Assembly: GCA_022717655.1 (NCBI GenBank)
Contig: JAIIAN010000041.1
Span: 1 to 18,336 of the forward strand
Length of the DNA: 18,336 bases
Reading direction: 5' to 3'
DNA from: Bacillota bacterium
GTDB taxonomy: Bacteria; Bacillota; Clostridia; Lachnospirales; Lachnospiraceae
A program made the translations under genes and the position numbers. The notes below the pieces were generated by a model. That model was given only the letters and a program-made list of their open reading frames with translations, was not told where the DNA came from and made no database searches. This document shows positions 1 through 5,959 of this stretch, one piece after another (the stretch's first letter is position 1; each line of letters starts with the position of its first letter).

Positions 1-593
1 ATACTAAGTTAGAATATAATGCATCAAAGCCATTAGAAATTACAATCAATGTATCTGCAAGAAATATTCAAAAAGTATTGGTAGATGGAAAAGAAATTGA
101 TGCAAAATACTACACAATTGAAAATATTTCACGAGCAGTTAATGGTAATTCAAAAGTTGTATTAACTAATGAATATTTAAAAACTCTAAGCAGTGGAGAA
201 CATAAGATTCAAGTTCAAACAACAGCTGGAAATGTAGATACAATATTTACAATTGTGAAAGCAAATTCTGGAAAAGATGATAACGAAAATCCAAATCCAG
301 GAACAGGAAAAGATGATAACGAAAAACCAAACCCAGGAACAGGTAGTGATGATAATCAAAAACCAAATACTGGTACAGAAAATAAAGATAGTCAAACAAA
401 TGTAGATAATAAGAAAAACGAAAGAGTTGAAGGTGTATCAAATACAAATAATGAAACTACTAAAAATACTCAAACAACAACTCAAAAGAGTACAAAAACA
501 GGTGATCAAGCACCGGTTGAAATTTTCATAGGTTGTTGCTTAGTGTCATTTAGCACAATTATCGCATTAAAAAAGAAAAAGGTATTAAAATAA
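1..593 (+). CDS. Cell-wall-anchored surface protein, C-terminal part (5' end outside window)
   Basis: The reading frame is open from position 3 without a stop, so this is the 3' end of a longer gene. No internal start is needed, and the TTG at 78 is not a convincing one. The visible 196 residues start with an Ig-like region (about residues 1-85: KPLEITINV, GKEIDAKYY, NEYLKTLSSGEHKIQV) that resembles X2-type domains of surface glycan-binding proteins. Three 12-residue repeats of the KDDNEKPNPGTG type (273-380) follow, then a Thr/Asn/Gln-rich spacer. The end looks like a sortase sorting signal: STKTGD, a hydrophobic segment (VEIFIGCCLVSFSTIIAL) and a KKKKVLK tail. This is not canonical LPXTG; a relaxed xxKTGD form is known in gut Firmicutes. 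The function is probably adhesion or an extracellular enzyme, but the catalytic or binding part lies upstream of the window. The gene is strongly AT-rich, like the rest of 1-3100. Confidence 0.8.
   Translation, partial: TKLEYNASKPLEITINVSARNIQKVLVDGKEIDAKYYTIENISRAVNGNSKVVLTNEYLKTLSSGEHKIQVQTTAGNVDTIFTIVKANSGKDDNENPNPGTGKDDNEKPNPGTGSDDNQKPNTGTENKDSQTNVDNKKNERVEGVSNTNNETTKNTQTTTQKSTKTGDQAPVEIFIGCCLVSFSTIIALKKKKVLK
273..380 (+). repeat. Three tandem 36-bp repeats encoding a Pro/Gly/Asp linker
   Basis: Three in-frame 36-bp units lie at 273-308, 309-344 and 345-380. They encode KDDNENPNPGTG, KDDNEKPNPGTG and SDDNQKPNTGTE. The first two are nearly identical at DNA level and the third has diverged. 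They form the wall-spanning linker between the Ig-like domain and the sorting signal, and copy number is likely to vary between strains. Confidence 0.85.
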
Positions 594-619
594 ATACTAG
601 AATCATATGATTGTAATAT

Positions 620-667
620 AAAGTGAACAAAATAAGTTCAATGAATAACTTAAGATGTTCACTTTTT
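620..667 (+). terminator. Intrinsic terminator of the surface protein gene
   Basis: AAAGTGAACA (620-629) pairs perfectly with TGTTCACTTT (656-665). Inside the loop a second stem, TAAGTT (633-638) with AACTTA (647-652), lengthens the hairpin. A run of five T (663-667) follows. It lies 27 bases after the stop codon. Confidence 0.75.
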
Positions 668-680
668 GTATTGAATTTAA

Positions 681-709
681 TTGACTTTATAAAAAGACTT
701 TGCTATTCT
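681..709 (+). promoter_or_regulatory. Promoter of the lysine riboswitch-antiporter unit
   Basis: TTGACT (681-686), a 17-base spacer and TATTCT (704-709) form a sigma-A type promoter. A TGC just before the -10 box gives an extended -10. Transcription would start near 716, just ahead of the riboswitch. Confidence 0.65.
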
Positions 710-721
710 TTGAAAGAAAAA

Positions 722-895
722 TGAATAAATGGTAGAGGTGCATGAATCAAGAGTACTCTTTAATAATGTTTGGTGACAGTTAAAGAGGAAAGGGAAACAT
801 GCCGAAGAAAATAAAAGCACCAACTTTTATTTATCTGGGAAATTATAGAATATGTAATTTCTTGTCACTTTTTAGTGGAGAGCTATCTTGTATGT
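722..895 (+). ncRNA. Lysine riboswitch (L box) aptamer
   Basis: The leader carries the conserved L-box elements in the right order: AGAGGTGC (734-741), AAGAGTA (749-755), the GGAAAGGGAAAC segment (787-798) leading into GCCGAAG (801-807), CTGGG (835-839) and TGGAGAGCTATC (876-887). Closing stem P1 is GGTAG (731-735) with CTATC (883-887). A second long-range helix pairs GTGACA (773-778) with TGTCAC (863-868). Lysine binding should stabilise P1 and allow the terminator at 896-927 to form, switching off the downstream transporter when lysine is plentiful. The class identification rests on these motifs. No covariance-model score was computed. Confidence 0.93.
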
Positions 896-927
896 AAGTA
901 CTTTGATTGCCTCAAAGTGCTTTTTTT
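896..927 (+). terminator. Riboswitch-controlled terminator
   Basis: AAGTACTTTGA (896-906) pairs with TCAAAGTGCTT (912-922) over 11 bp with one G-U pair and a 5-base loop, followed by seven T (921-927). It sits between the aptamer and the ribosome binding site, so it is the expression platform of the lysine riboswitch. Confidence 0.88.
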
Positions 928-939
928 ATGGAGGAAAAG

Positions 940-2436
940 ATGAATTTTGTAAGTACAGTATGGGCGTTATTACCGCCAATTATTGCGATTGTTTTTGCGT
1001 TAAAAACCAAAGAAGTATATCTATCTTTATTATTAGGTATTGTGACAGGGACACTTTTATTAACGAATTTTCATATTGTAGAAAGTATGAATTTGTTATT
1101 TGATACGGTTGTTAATTGCTTGAGTAAACCTTCTAATATTGGTATCTTAATGTTTCTAGTGATGCTAGGAATGATAGTGACTTTAATGACTAAAAGTGGG
1201 GGAAGTCAAGCTTATGGAAAATGGGCAAAGAAGAAAATGAAATCCTCAAAGCAATCACTTTTTTCTACTTTTGTTTTAGGTGTGGTGATCTTTGTTGATG
1301 ATTATTTTAACTGTTTAACAGTAGGAAGTGTTATGCGTGAAATTACCGATGAATTTAAAGTCTCTCGTGCAATGCTTGCTTATATTATTGATAGTACAGC
1401 AGCACCTATTTGTATTATTGCACCAATTTCATCATGGGCTGCTGCTGTCAGTGGCTATACTTCGGGAGATGGATTTCAACTCTTTTTAAATACGATTCCC
1501 TTTAATCTATATGCCCTTCTTACAGTTGTAATGGTATGTTATGTTATAAAAAGTGAATTTCTTGTAGGTAAAATGAGAAAACATGAGCTTGCCGCTAAAG
1601 AAGGTGATATTCATTTTGGGGATGATTCTTATCAAACTAGTGAAGAAATTTCTTATAATAAAAATGGTAAAGTGATAGATCTTATTTTACCTGTTATTGT
1701 TTTAATTTTTAGTTGTATTGTTGGGATGATCTATACAGGTGGCTTTTTTGATGGAAAAGATTTAATTACGGCTTTTAGTCAATGTGAAGCATCAAGAGGA
1801 CTTGTTTATGGAACATTCTTTACTATTATTTTTGTCTTTGTTCTTTATATTCCTCGTAAAGTTGTTTCTTATAATGAATTTGTTGAATGTATTCCAGAAG
1901 GGTTTAAAGCCATGGTACCCTCTATCTTAATTCTTGTACTTGCCTGGTCTTTAGGAGACCTTGTATCAAATCAATTACAGGCTGGAACATTTGTTTATAA
2001 TACATTACAATCAGCTTCAATTTCAACCGCAATTCTACCGGCATGTTTATTTGTTGTTGGAGCGGGGTTATCTTTTTCAACAGGAACATCTTGGGGAACG
2101 TTTGGTATTTTAATTCCTATGGCAACCTCTTTATTTCCAGAAGGTTCAACAATGTTAGTTATTTCTATTGCATCTATTTTAGCAGGGGCAGTTTGTGGAG
2201 ATCATATTTCACCTATCTCTGATACGACAATTATGGCTTCAACAGGAGCACAATGTAATCATTTATATCATGTTACAACACAGATTCCATATGCTTTAAT
2301 TGTTTCAAGTGCATGTTTTATAGGTTATTTAGTAGCTGGATTTACACAAAATATGTTACTTACTTTAGTTGTTTCGTTTGTTTCTTTAGGATTGATTATT
2401 TTAGGAATACGTATTTATCAAAAAAGAAAGTATTAA
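940..2436 (+). CDS. NhaC-family antiporter, probable lysine transporter
   Basis: This 498-residue protein has about a dozen hydrophobic segments and clear NhaC-superfamily signatures: VDDYFNCLTVG (about 119-129), APICIIAPISSW (155-166), a Ser/Gly-rich FSTGTSWGTFG segment and GDHISPISDTTIMAST near the C terminus. I chose ATG 940 because GGAGGA (930-935) is well placed before it. ATG 928 and TTG 907 are in frame, but 907 lies inside the terminator loop. NhaC members exchange Na+ and H+. The lysine riboswitch directly upstream points to the subgroup that comparative genomics predicted to be lysine importers (called LysW). Lysine as substrate is inferred from the riboswitch, not from residues. 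No diaminopimelate-pathway gene adjoins it on the left block. Confidence 0.88.
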   Translation: MNFVSTVWALLPPIIAIVFALKTKEVYLSLLLGIVTGTLLLTNFHIVESMNLLFDTVVNCLSKPSNIGILMFLVMLGMIVTLMTKSGGSQAYGKWAKKKMKSSKQSLFSTFVLGVVIFVDDYFNCLTVGSVMREITDEFKVSRAMLAYIIDSTAAPICIIAPISSWAAAVSGYTSGDGFQLFLNTIPFNLYALLTVVMVCYVIKSEFLVGKMRKHELAAKEGDIHFGDDSYQTSEEISYNKNGKVIDLILPVIVLIFSCIVGMIYTGGFFDGKDLITAFSQCEASRGLVYGTFFTIIFVFVLYIPRKVVSYNEFVECIPEGFKAMVPSILILVLAWSLGDLVSNQLQAGTFVYNTLQSASISTAILPACLFVVGAGLSFSTGTSWGTFGILIPMATSLFPEGSTMLVISIASILAGAVCGDHISPISDTTIMASTGAQCNHLYHVTTQIPYALIVSSACFIGYLVAGFTQNMLLTLVVSFVSLGLIILGIRIYQKRKY

Positions 2437-2487
2437 AAACTTTTGAACTTCAAAATATAATATGTTATAGTGTTGGCGGTGATAAAA

Positions 2488-3180
2488 ATGAAAAGAAAGA
2501 TTTCTCTAATTATAAAATTCATTGCAATACTTTCTTCTGTTTATGGAATGTTGCAATCTTTAGACCATTGGATGTTTTTTACGTACTTTACGAATTTATC
2601 AAATATCTTTATTGATCTTTGTCTTTTAATCTTTTTGATTTATGATTTAAAGAAAACAAAATATATTTCACAAGGAATGTATTTGATTAAATTTATGGGA
2701 ACAATATCCATTACCCTTACATTCTTTGTCTATCTGCTTTTATTAGCACCAACCAATAGTCATGGTTTTGTCGGTGCTTATTTAAATAATGGTGCAGGAA
2801 GTTTATGTGTACATTTTATAACCCCAGTTCTAGCAATCATTGATTTTATTTTCTTTAGTGAAAAATATCTTCCTGAAAAAAGACATGTCTTTTATTCAGT
2901 TATTCCACCACTTGTTTATGTTGGTTATGTTATTATTCTAGGACAAGTATTTGGTGTACGTTGGTATGGCGATATGTTAGCACCCTATAATTTTTTAAAC
3001 TATGGTGCTTCTACAGGATGGTTTGGTTTTGATTTATCTTTATTAGGTTCTAAAACATTAGGAATTGGGACATTTTATATGATTGTAGTTTTATTGATTA
3101 TTTTTATTGTTATTCAAATTATTGTTATCATTATTATTCTTGTTCCCATCTTCTGTCAAATCATTGATGCCATCTTTTAA
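2488..3180 (+). CDS. Pr6Pr-like (FAR-17a/AIG1-like) membrane protein, 3' end probably chimeric
   Basis: ATG 2488 is preceded by GGCGGTGAT (2475-2483), one mismatch from a strong Shine-Dalgarno, so I prefer it to the upstream GTG at 2470. The protein shows about six hydrophobic segments and features of the Pr6Pr group: FTNLSNI early, KFMGTISITLTFFVYLLLLAP in the middle, then HFITPVLAIIDFIFF and VIPPLVYVGYVIILG. The role is unknown; eukaryotic relatives include lipid hydrolases, but no activity can be claimed here. It starts 51 bases after the antiporter stop with no terminator between, so the two may be cotranscribed. The last 20-30 residues (from about 3090) run into a gene of the opposite strand and look like foreign read-through. 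The true C terminus is probably missing. Confidence 0.6.
   Translation: MKRKISLIIKFIAILSSVYGMLQSLDHWMFFTYFTNLSNIFIDLCLLIFLIYDLKKTKYISQGMYLIKFMGTISITLTFFVYLLLLAPTNSHGFVGAYLNNGAGSLCVHFITPVLAIIDFIFFSEKYLPEKRHVFYSVIPPLVYVGYVIILGQVFGVRWYGDMLAPYNFLNYGASTGWFGFDLSLLGSKTLGIGTFYMIVVLLIIFIVIQIIVIIIILVPIFCQIIDAIF
3090..3140. other. Probable junction between two unrelated genomes
   Basis: Composition, codon use and gene style change here. Left of the point is very AT-rich DNA; right of it is moderate-GC Lachnospiraceae-like DNA. The junction falls in a run of ATT/GTT trinucleotides. Read on plus it encodes an Ile/Val-rich membrane segment, and on minus an Asn-rich tail. Such low complexity can give the shared sequence needed for a false assembly join. 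Confidence 0.6.
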
Positions 3181-3438
3181 TCCTTCACCGATATCTTCCA
3201 CGCCATCACCGATGTCTTCTCCAATATCTCCGATGACACCGTCCCCATTATCCTTCCTATCATTATTATTTCTATCATTATTCATTGTATCATCATTTGT
3301 CGTACCATTGTCATTCGTCGTACCATCATTTACTGTATCATTCTGATTTCCGCCTGTCGCATCATTCATGTTATTTCCACATGCGGTCATAACAACCATC
3401 ATTCCTGCAAGCAGTAAAGTAAATACATATTTTTTCAT
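3091..3438 (-). CDS. Small Asn/Asp-rich lipoprotein, 3' end uncertain
   Basis: The 115-residue product starts with a lipoprotein signal peptide, MKKYVFTLLLAGMMVVMTAC, with the acylated Cys at residue 20 (M-T-A-C, a slightly relaxed lipobox). The mature part is low complexity: Asn/Asp/Thr-rich first, then a GDGVIGDIGEDIGDGVEDIG segment with a short heptad-like rhythm, then an Asn-rich tail. AAGGAG lies about 10 bases before the ATG. It would be exported and lipid-anchored on the outer face of the membrane; no function can be assigned. It follows dapB but is separated from it by a terminator. The final 10-17 Asn-rich residues fall in the suspected junction and may not belong to the original gene. 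Confidence 0.6.
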   Translation of the reverse strand: MKKYVFTLLLAGMMVVMTACGNNMNDATGGNQNDTVNDGTTNDNGTTNDDTMNNDRNNNDRKDNGDGVIGDIGEDIGDGVEDIGEGLKDGINDLTEDGNKNNNDNNNLNNNKNNQ

Positions 3439-3522
3439 CGGTTTCTTCTCCTTTTCCTGTTGAAAATAATTTTCCTGCTTATAATATGCGACAAAAACCG
3501 GATTTTTATGTTTTCAGACAAC

Positions 3523-3558
3523 AAAAAAATGCCAGGAAAGATTTCCCAGCATTTTTTT
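3523..3558 (-). terminator. Terminator after dapB
   Basis: A hairpin with A7 on its left and T7 on its right: AAAAAAATGC pairs with GCATTTTTTT, and GGAA pairs with TTCC across two mismatches and a short loop. It lies 43 bases past the dapB stop. Symmetry makes it usable from both strands. The rest of 3439-3601 holds only the lipoprotein ribosome binding site. Confidence 0.7.
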
Positions 3559-3601
3559 ATACCAATACGCTCTTTTATTTTCAGATAAATTTTCTATTCT
3601 A

Positions 3602-4357
3602 TCAGCCAATAACATCGCTCATGTCATACATTCCAGCGCCTTTTCCTTTCAGGAATTTTGCTGCTTCTACTGCACCTTTTCCAAATACAGCTTTTGAATA
3701 TGCAGTGTGTTTGAACTCAATTACTTCGTCCGGACCGCAGAATAATACTTCGTGTTCTCCTACGATTGTTCCGCCACGGACTGCGGAAATTCCGAGTTCT
3801 TTTTTATCTCGTTTCTGTCTTACCTGACTTCTGTCATAGATGTATTCGTACTGATTGTCCATTGCTTCATTGATACTGTCAGCCAGTGCAAGTGCTGTAC
3901 CGCTTGGTGCATCTAATTTCTGATTGTGATGTTTTTCTACGATTTCCACATCAAATCCTGCTGCTGCAAGCACTTTTGAAGCATCCTGCAGTAATTTTAA
4001 AAGCGTGTTGATTCCGAGGGACATATTTGCAGAACGAAGTACTGCTGTTTCTTTTGCAGCTTCTTTTGTCTTTGCAAGCTGTTCTTCAGAAAGTCCTGTT
4101 GTACAAAGCACTAACGGAAGTTTCTTTTTCGCACAATACTCCAATACTTTGTCTGTTGCTTTTGCAGATGAAAAATCAATCATTGCATCGGCTTCGACGT
4201 CACATGTATCGATATCTGTAAACACCGGATATCCATTGTCTCTGTTATCTACAATATCAATTCCTGCTACGATTTCTGCATCTGCATCTTTTTCGACCAG
4301 ACCACTGATTACCTGTCCCATGTGACCGTTACAGCCACTCATAATAATTCTTACCAT
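3602..4357 (-). CDS. dapB: 4-hydroxy-tetrahydrodipicolinate reductase
   Basis: This enzyme reduces the product of DapA with NAD(P)H in the diaminopimelate/lysine pathway, supplying lysine and peptidoglycan cross-link precursors in the cytoplasm. The 251 residues match the usual length. SGCNGHMGQ (7-15) is the Rossmann dinucleotide loop, and CTTGL (85-89) and SANMSLGIN (109-117) are conserved. EKHHNQKLDAPSGT (141-154) carries the catalytic His pair, the Lys and the substrate-binding GT. SAVRGGTIVGEHEV is the conserved C-terminal strand region. I chose ATG 4357 because GAGGA lies 8-9 bases before it and MVRIIMSG fits the family start; ATG 4387 would add ten unlikely residues. dapA is not next to it. 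The 87-base gap to the upstream adenosyltransferase holds a long hairpin, so cotranscription is possible but unproven. Confidence 0.95.
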   Translation of the reverse strand: MVRIIMSGCNGHMGQVISGLVEKDADAEIVAGIDIVDNRDNGYPVFTDIDTCDVEADAMIDFSSAKATDKVLEYCAKKKLPLVLCTTGLSEEQLAKTKEAAKETAVLRSANMSLGINTLLKLLQDASKVLAAAGFDVEIVEKHHNQKLDAPSGTALALADSINEAMDNQYEYIYDRSQVRQKRDKKELGISAVRGGTIVGEHEVLFCGPDEVIEFKHTAYSKAVFGKGAVEAAKFLKGKGAGMYDMSDVIG

Positions 4358-4392
4358 CTTTCGTTCCTCTTTTTCCTGTATTCTCATGCTAC

Positions 4393-4444
4393 TACAGCAA
4401 ATATTAAGTAATTCACTTATTGTTTTGCCTTAATTTTCGCTGTA
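4393..4444 (-). repeat. Long imperfect inverted repeat between cobA-type gene and dapB
   Basis: The arms 4393-4408 and 4429-4444 are 16 bases each and pair at 15 of 16 positions (one A-A mismatch, one G-U on the minus-strand RNA). The loop is 20 bases. The right arm ends exactly at the stop codon (4445-4447) of the upstream gene. There is no T-run after it on the minus strand, so it is not a standard terminator. It could be an mRNA 3'-end stabiliser or processing hairpin, or a small relict element. Confidence 0.6.
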
Positions 4445-4933
4445 TTACTTGATAATTTCGAGTGATACCACTCGGTCTGCTGCTTCTTTTAATTTCGGAG
4501 TTACAACATTTCCTGTCAGAATCATTTCCATCTCCTCATCTTTTGCCTGTATCAGGTTGACAACATCCTCATCTGAAATGATTCCAAACTCCACAGCACC
4601 TAATACTTCATCAAGAATCAGCATGTCACACTCCTGTGTCACAAGAACTTTTTTCGCATAATTCAGTCCGTTACGGATATTGAAGTTCTCTTCTTGACGC
4701 TCTTCTTCGGTCAGATTCTCATAACATTTGTTCTTTTTTTCAAATCGGAACAATTTTACATTAGGTTCAAGAACCGAAAGATAATCCACCTCGGAAGTTG
4801 CTCTGCCTTTCAAAAACTGGATTACAATCGCCGTTTTACCATGACCGATTGCTCGAATTGCCTGCCCAATTGCCACACTCGTCTTGCCTTTCCCAGGGCC
4901 ACAATATACCTGGACAATTCCTTTGTTTTCCAT
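4445..4933 (-). CDS. cobO: Corrinoid (cob(I)yrinic acid a,c-diamide) adenosyltransferase
   Basis: The enzyme transfers the 5'-deoxyadenosyl group of ATP to the cobalt of reduced corrinoids, making coenzyme B12 in the cytoplasm. This is the CobA/CobO/BtuR fold: GPGKGKTS (12-19) is the P-loop, FLKG follows the next strand, and LILDEVLGAVEFG is the conserved second ATP/corrinoid segment. At 162 residues it is slightly shorter than typical members of about 175-200. ATG 4933 is chosen because AGAGGTG sits 6 bases ahead and MENKGIVQVYCGPGKGKTS matches the family; 33 upstream in-frame codons look non-coding and overlap the promoter. No other B12 gene lies nearby, so it probably serves salvage of imported corrinoid. 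The symbol could equally be given as cobA or btuR. Confidence 0.88.
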   Translation of the reverse strand: MENKGIVQVYCGPGKGKTSVAIGQAIRAIGHGKTAIVIQFLKGRATSEVDYLSVLEPNVKLFRFEKKNKCYENLTEEERQEENFNIRNGLNYAKKVLVTQECDMLILDEVLGAVEFGIISDEDVVNLIQAKDEEMEMILTGNVVTPKLKEAADRVVSLEIIK

Positions 4934-5003
4934 ATTTACACCTCTTACAGATTCGATATAGACCTTTTTCCTCTGTTTCTTGCGTTTTCCACATGCTGTG
5001 TAT

Positions 5004-5032
5004 ATCTTACTACACCTGACCAAAGATTGCAA
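5004..5032 (-). promoter_or_regulatory. Candidate promoter for the corrinoid adenosyltransferase gene
   Basis: On the minus strand TTGCAA (5027-5032), a 17-base spacer and TAAGAT (5004-5009) form a plausible sigma-A promoter about 70 bases before the start codon. The leader between shows no cobalamin-riboswitch motif. Confidence 0.45.
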
Positions 5033-5065
5033 TCCAAATTCCGATCTGGCAAAACTTCTCTGTTT

Positions 5066-5722
5066 TTATCCGTTCAGCAGGTCTGTATCTCTATAGTTTT
5101 CTCCGTACTCCAGTTTACTGACAGAAACTTCATACGCAGTTCGCTTTTCTGTCTCGGTTTCACTTAATTTCTTTATATATTCCCTGCTCTGGATTCTTCC
5201 CCAGATATGGAGACATCCTCCGACTTCAAATGAACGGGCAAAATTTGCATTTCTTCCCCAACAGATACAGGGAATATAATCCGATTTCCCATAAGGGCGG
5301 TTCACTGCCAGAAGCACATCCGCAATCTCTCTTCCAAGCGGAGTCATTCTGTGAACCGGCGGCTTACATATGTAACCGTTCAATTCAATCAGATTCGTCT
5401 CTACTGAATCATCTTCTTCCTCTACAAAGGTAAGTTCTCTAACAAATACCGACAACACCAGTCGGTTCTTCTTTTCTTCATGTCTGTTATAGGACCGAAA
5501 CTGTCCCTGCACCTGTATATATTCACCTAAGTAACTTTGCGTAACATCCACCAGTCTCTCCGAGACCATAAGCGGAATTCTGTCCTCCGAACCGCTTAAG
5601 CGTTTCACCAGAATGTCTACCATGTAAAAGCCCTCCCCATATACTTCGTGGCTCTTTACAAATTCTGATGCAACTACGCCCACCATTGATACCTGATTGT
5701 TTTCAATAATTTTATCTGCCAT
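5066..5722 (-). CDS. Single-stranded DNA-binding-like protein with two OB folds
   Basis: The 218-residue protein appears to contain two OB folds in tandem. The first is about residues 9-100 (NNQVSMVGVV, GFYMVDILVKRLSG, YLGEYIQVQGQFRSYN). The second is about 110-207 (NLIELNGYICKPPVHRMTPLGREIADVLLAVNR, YIPCICWGRNANFA, GGCLHIWGRIQSREY) and matches the SSB/PriB pattern well. It lacks the acidic flexible tail ending in DDDIPF that partner-recruiting bacterial SSBs carry, ending instead in DTDLLNG. Binding to single-stranded DNA is inferred; the main SSB of this genome is presumably elsewhere with rpsF and rpsR. GGAAGGGGAAAG precedes the ATG. It is divergent from typA and followed by the adenosyltransferase after a 132-base gap with its own promoter. 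Confidence 0.75.
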   Translation of the reverse strand: MADKIIENNQVSMVGVVASEFVKSHEVYGEGFYMVDILVKRLSGSEDRIPLMVSERLVDVTQSYLGEYIQVQGQFRSYNRHEEKKNRLVLSVFVRELTFVEEEDDSVETNLIELNGYICKPPVHRMTPLGREIADVLLAVNRPYGKSDYIPCICWGRNANFARSFEVGGCLHIWGRIQSREYIKKLSETETEKRTAYEVSVSKLEYGENYRDTDLLNG

Positions 5723-5843
5723 GAATCACTTTCCCCTTCCTCTTTTTGGTATTTTATCTTTATTAATCTATTCATGAGAGTTGGGATTTATTCCTGTTTT
5801 TTTATTTTTTTTTGAAAAAATTTTTGAAAACTAAATTTTTTCT

Positions 5844-5871
5844 TTGTATTTACGGCTAATTGTGATAGAAT
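5844..5871 (+). promoter_or_regulatory. typA promoter
   Basis: TTGTAT (5844-5849), a 16-base spacer and TAGAAT (5866-5871), with TGA directly before the -10 (extended -10). An A/T-tract region (5797-5840) just upstream could act as an UP element. The intergenic region 5723-5959 shows no other structure. Confidence 0.6.
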
Positions 5872-5959
5872 GGCTTGTGATTAAAAATGTTTTTTACGGT
5901 TTCTAATGTACCATTTGCTATTTTTATATAGGTACATTCTATTTGGAAAAGAGGTTATT

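Noticed and set aside
273..380. Repeat array considered as CRISPR
   Set aside because: The repeats are contiguous, in frame and without spacers, and encode a protein linker.
3107..3346. Plus-strand open frame with Ser/Pro-rich repeats opposite the lipoprotein gene
   Set aside because: It is the antisense shadow of the low-complexity Asp/Gly/Ile lipoprotein codons. It has no ribosome binding site, and the minus frame has a signal peptide and Shine-Dalgarno.
940..4357. A lysine-themed locus linking the riboswitch transporter with dapB
   Set aside because: The two lie on opposite sides of the suspected genome junction and on opposite strands, so their closeness is probably accidental.
5797..5845. 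T/A-tract region before typA read as a terminator for the SSB-like gene
   Set aside because: It lies upstream of both divergent genes and forms no GC-containing stem. It fits an AT-rich promoter-upstream element better.
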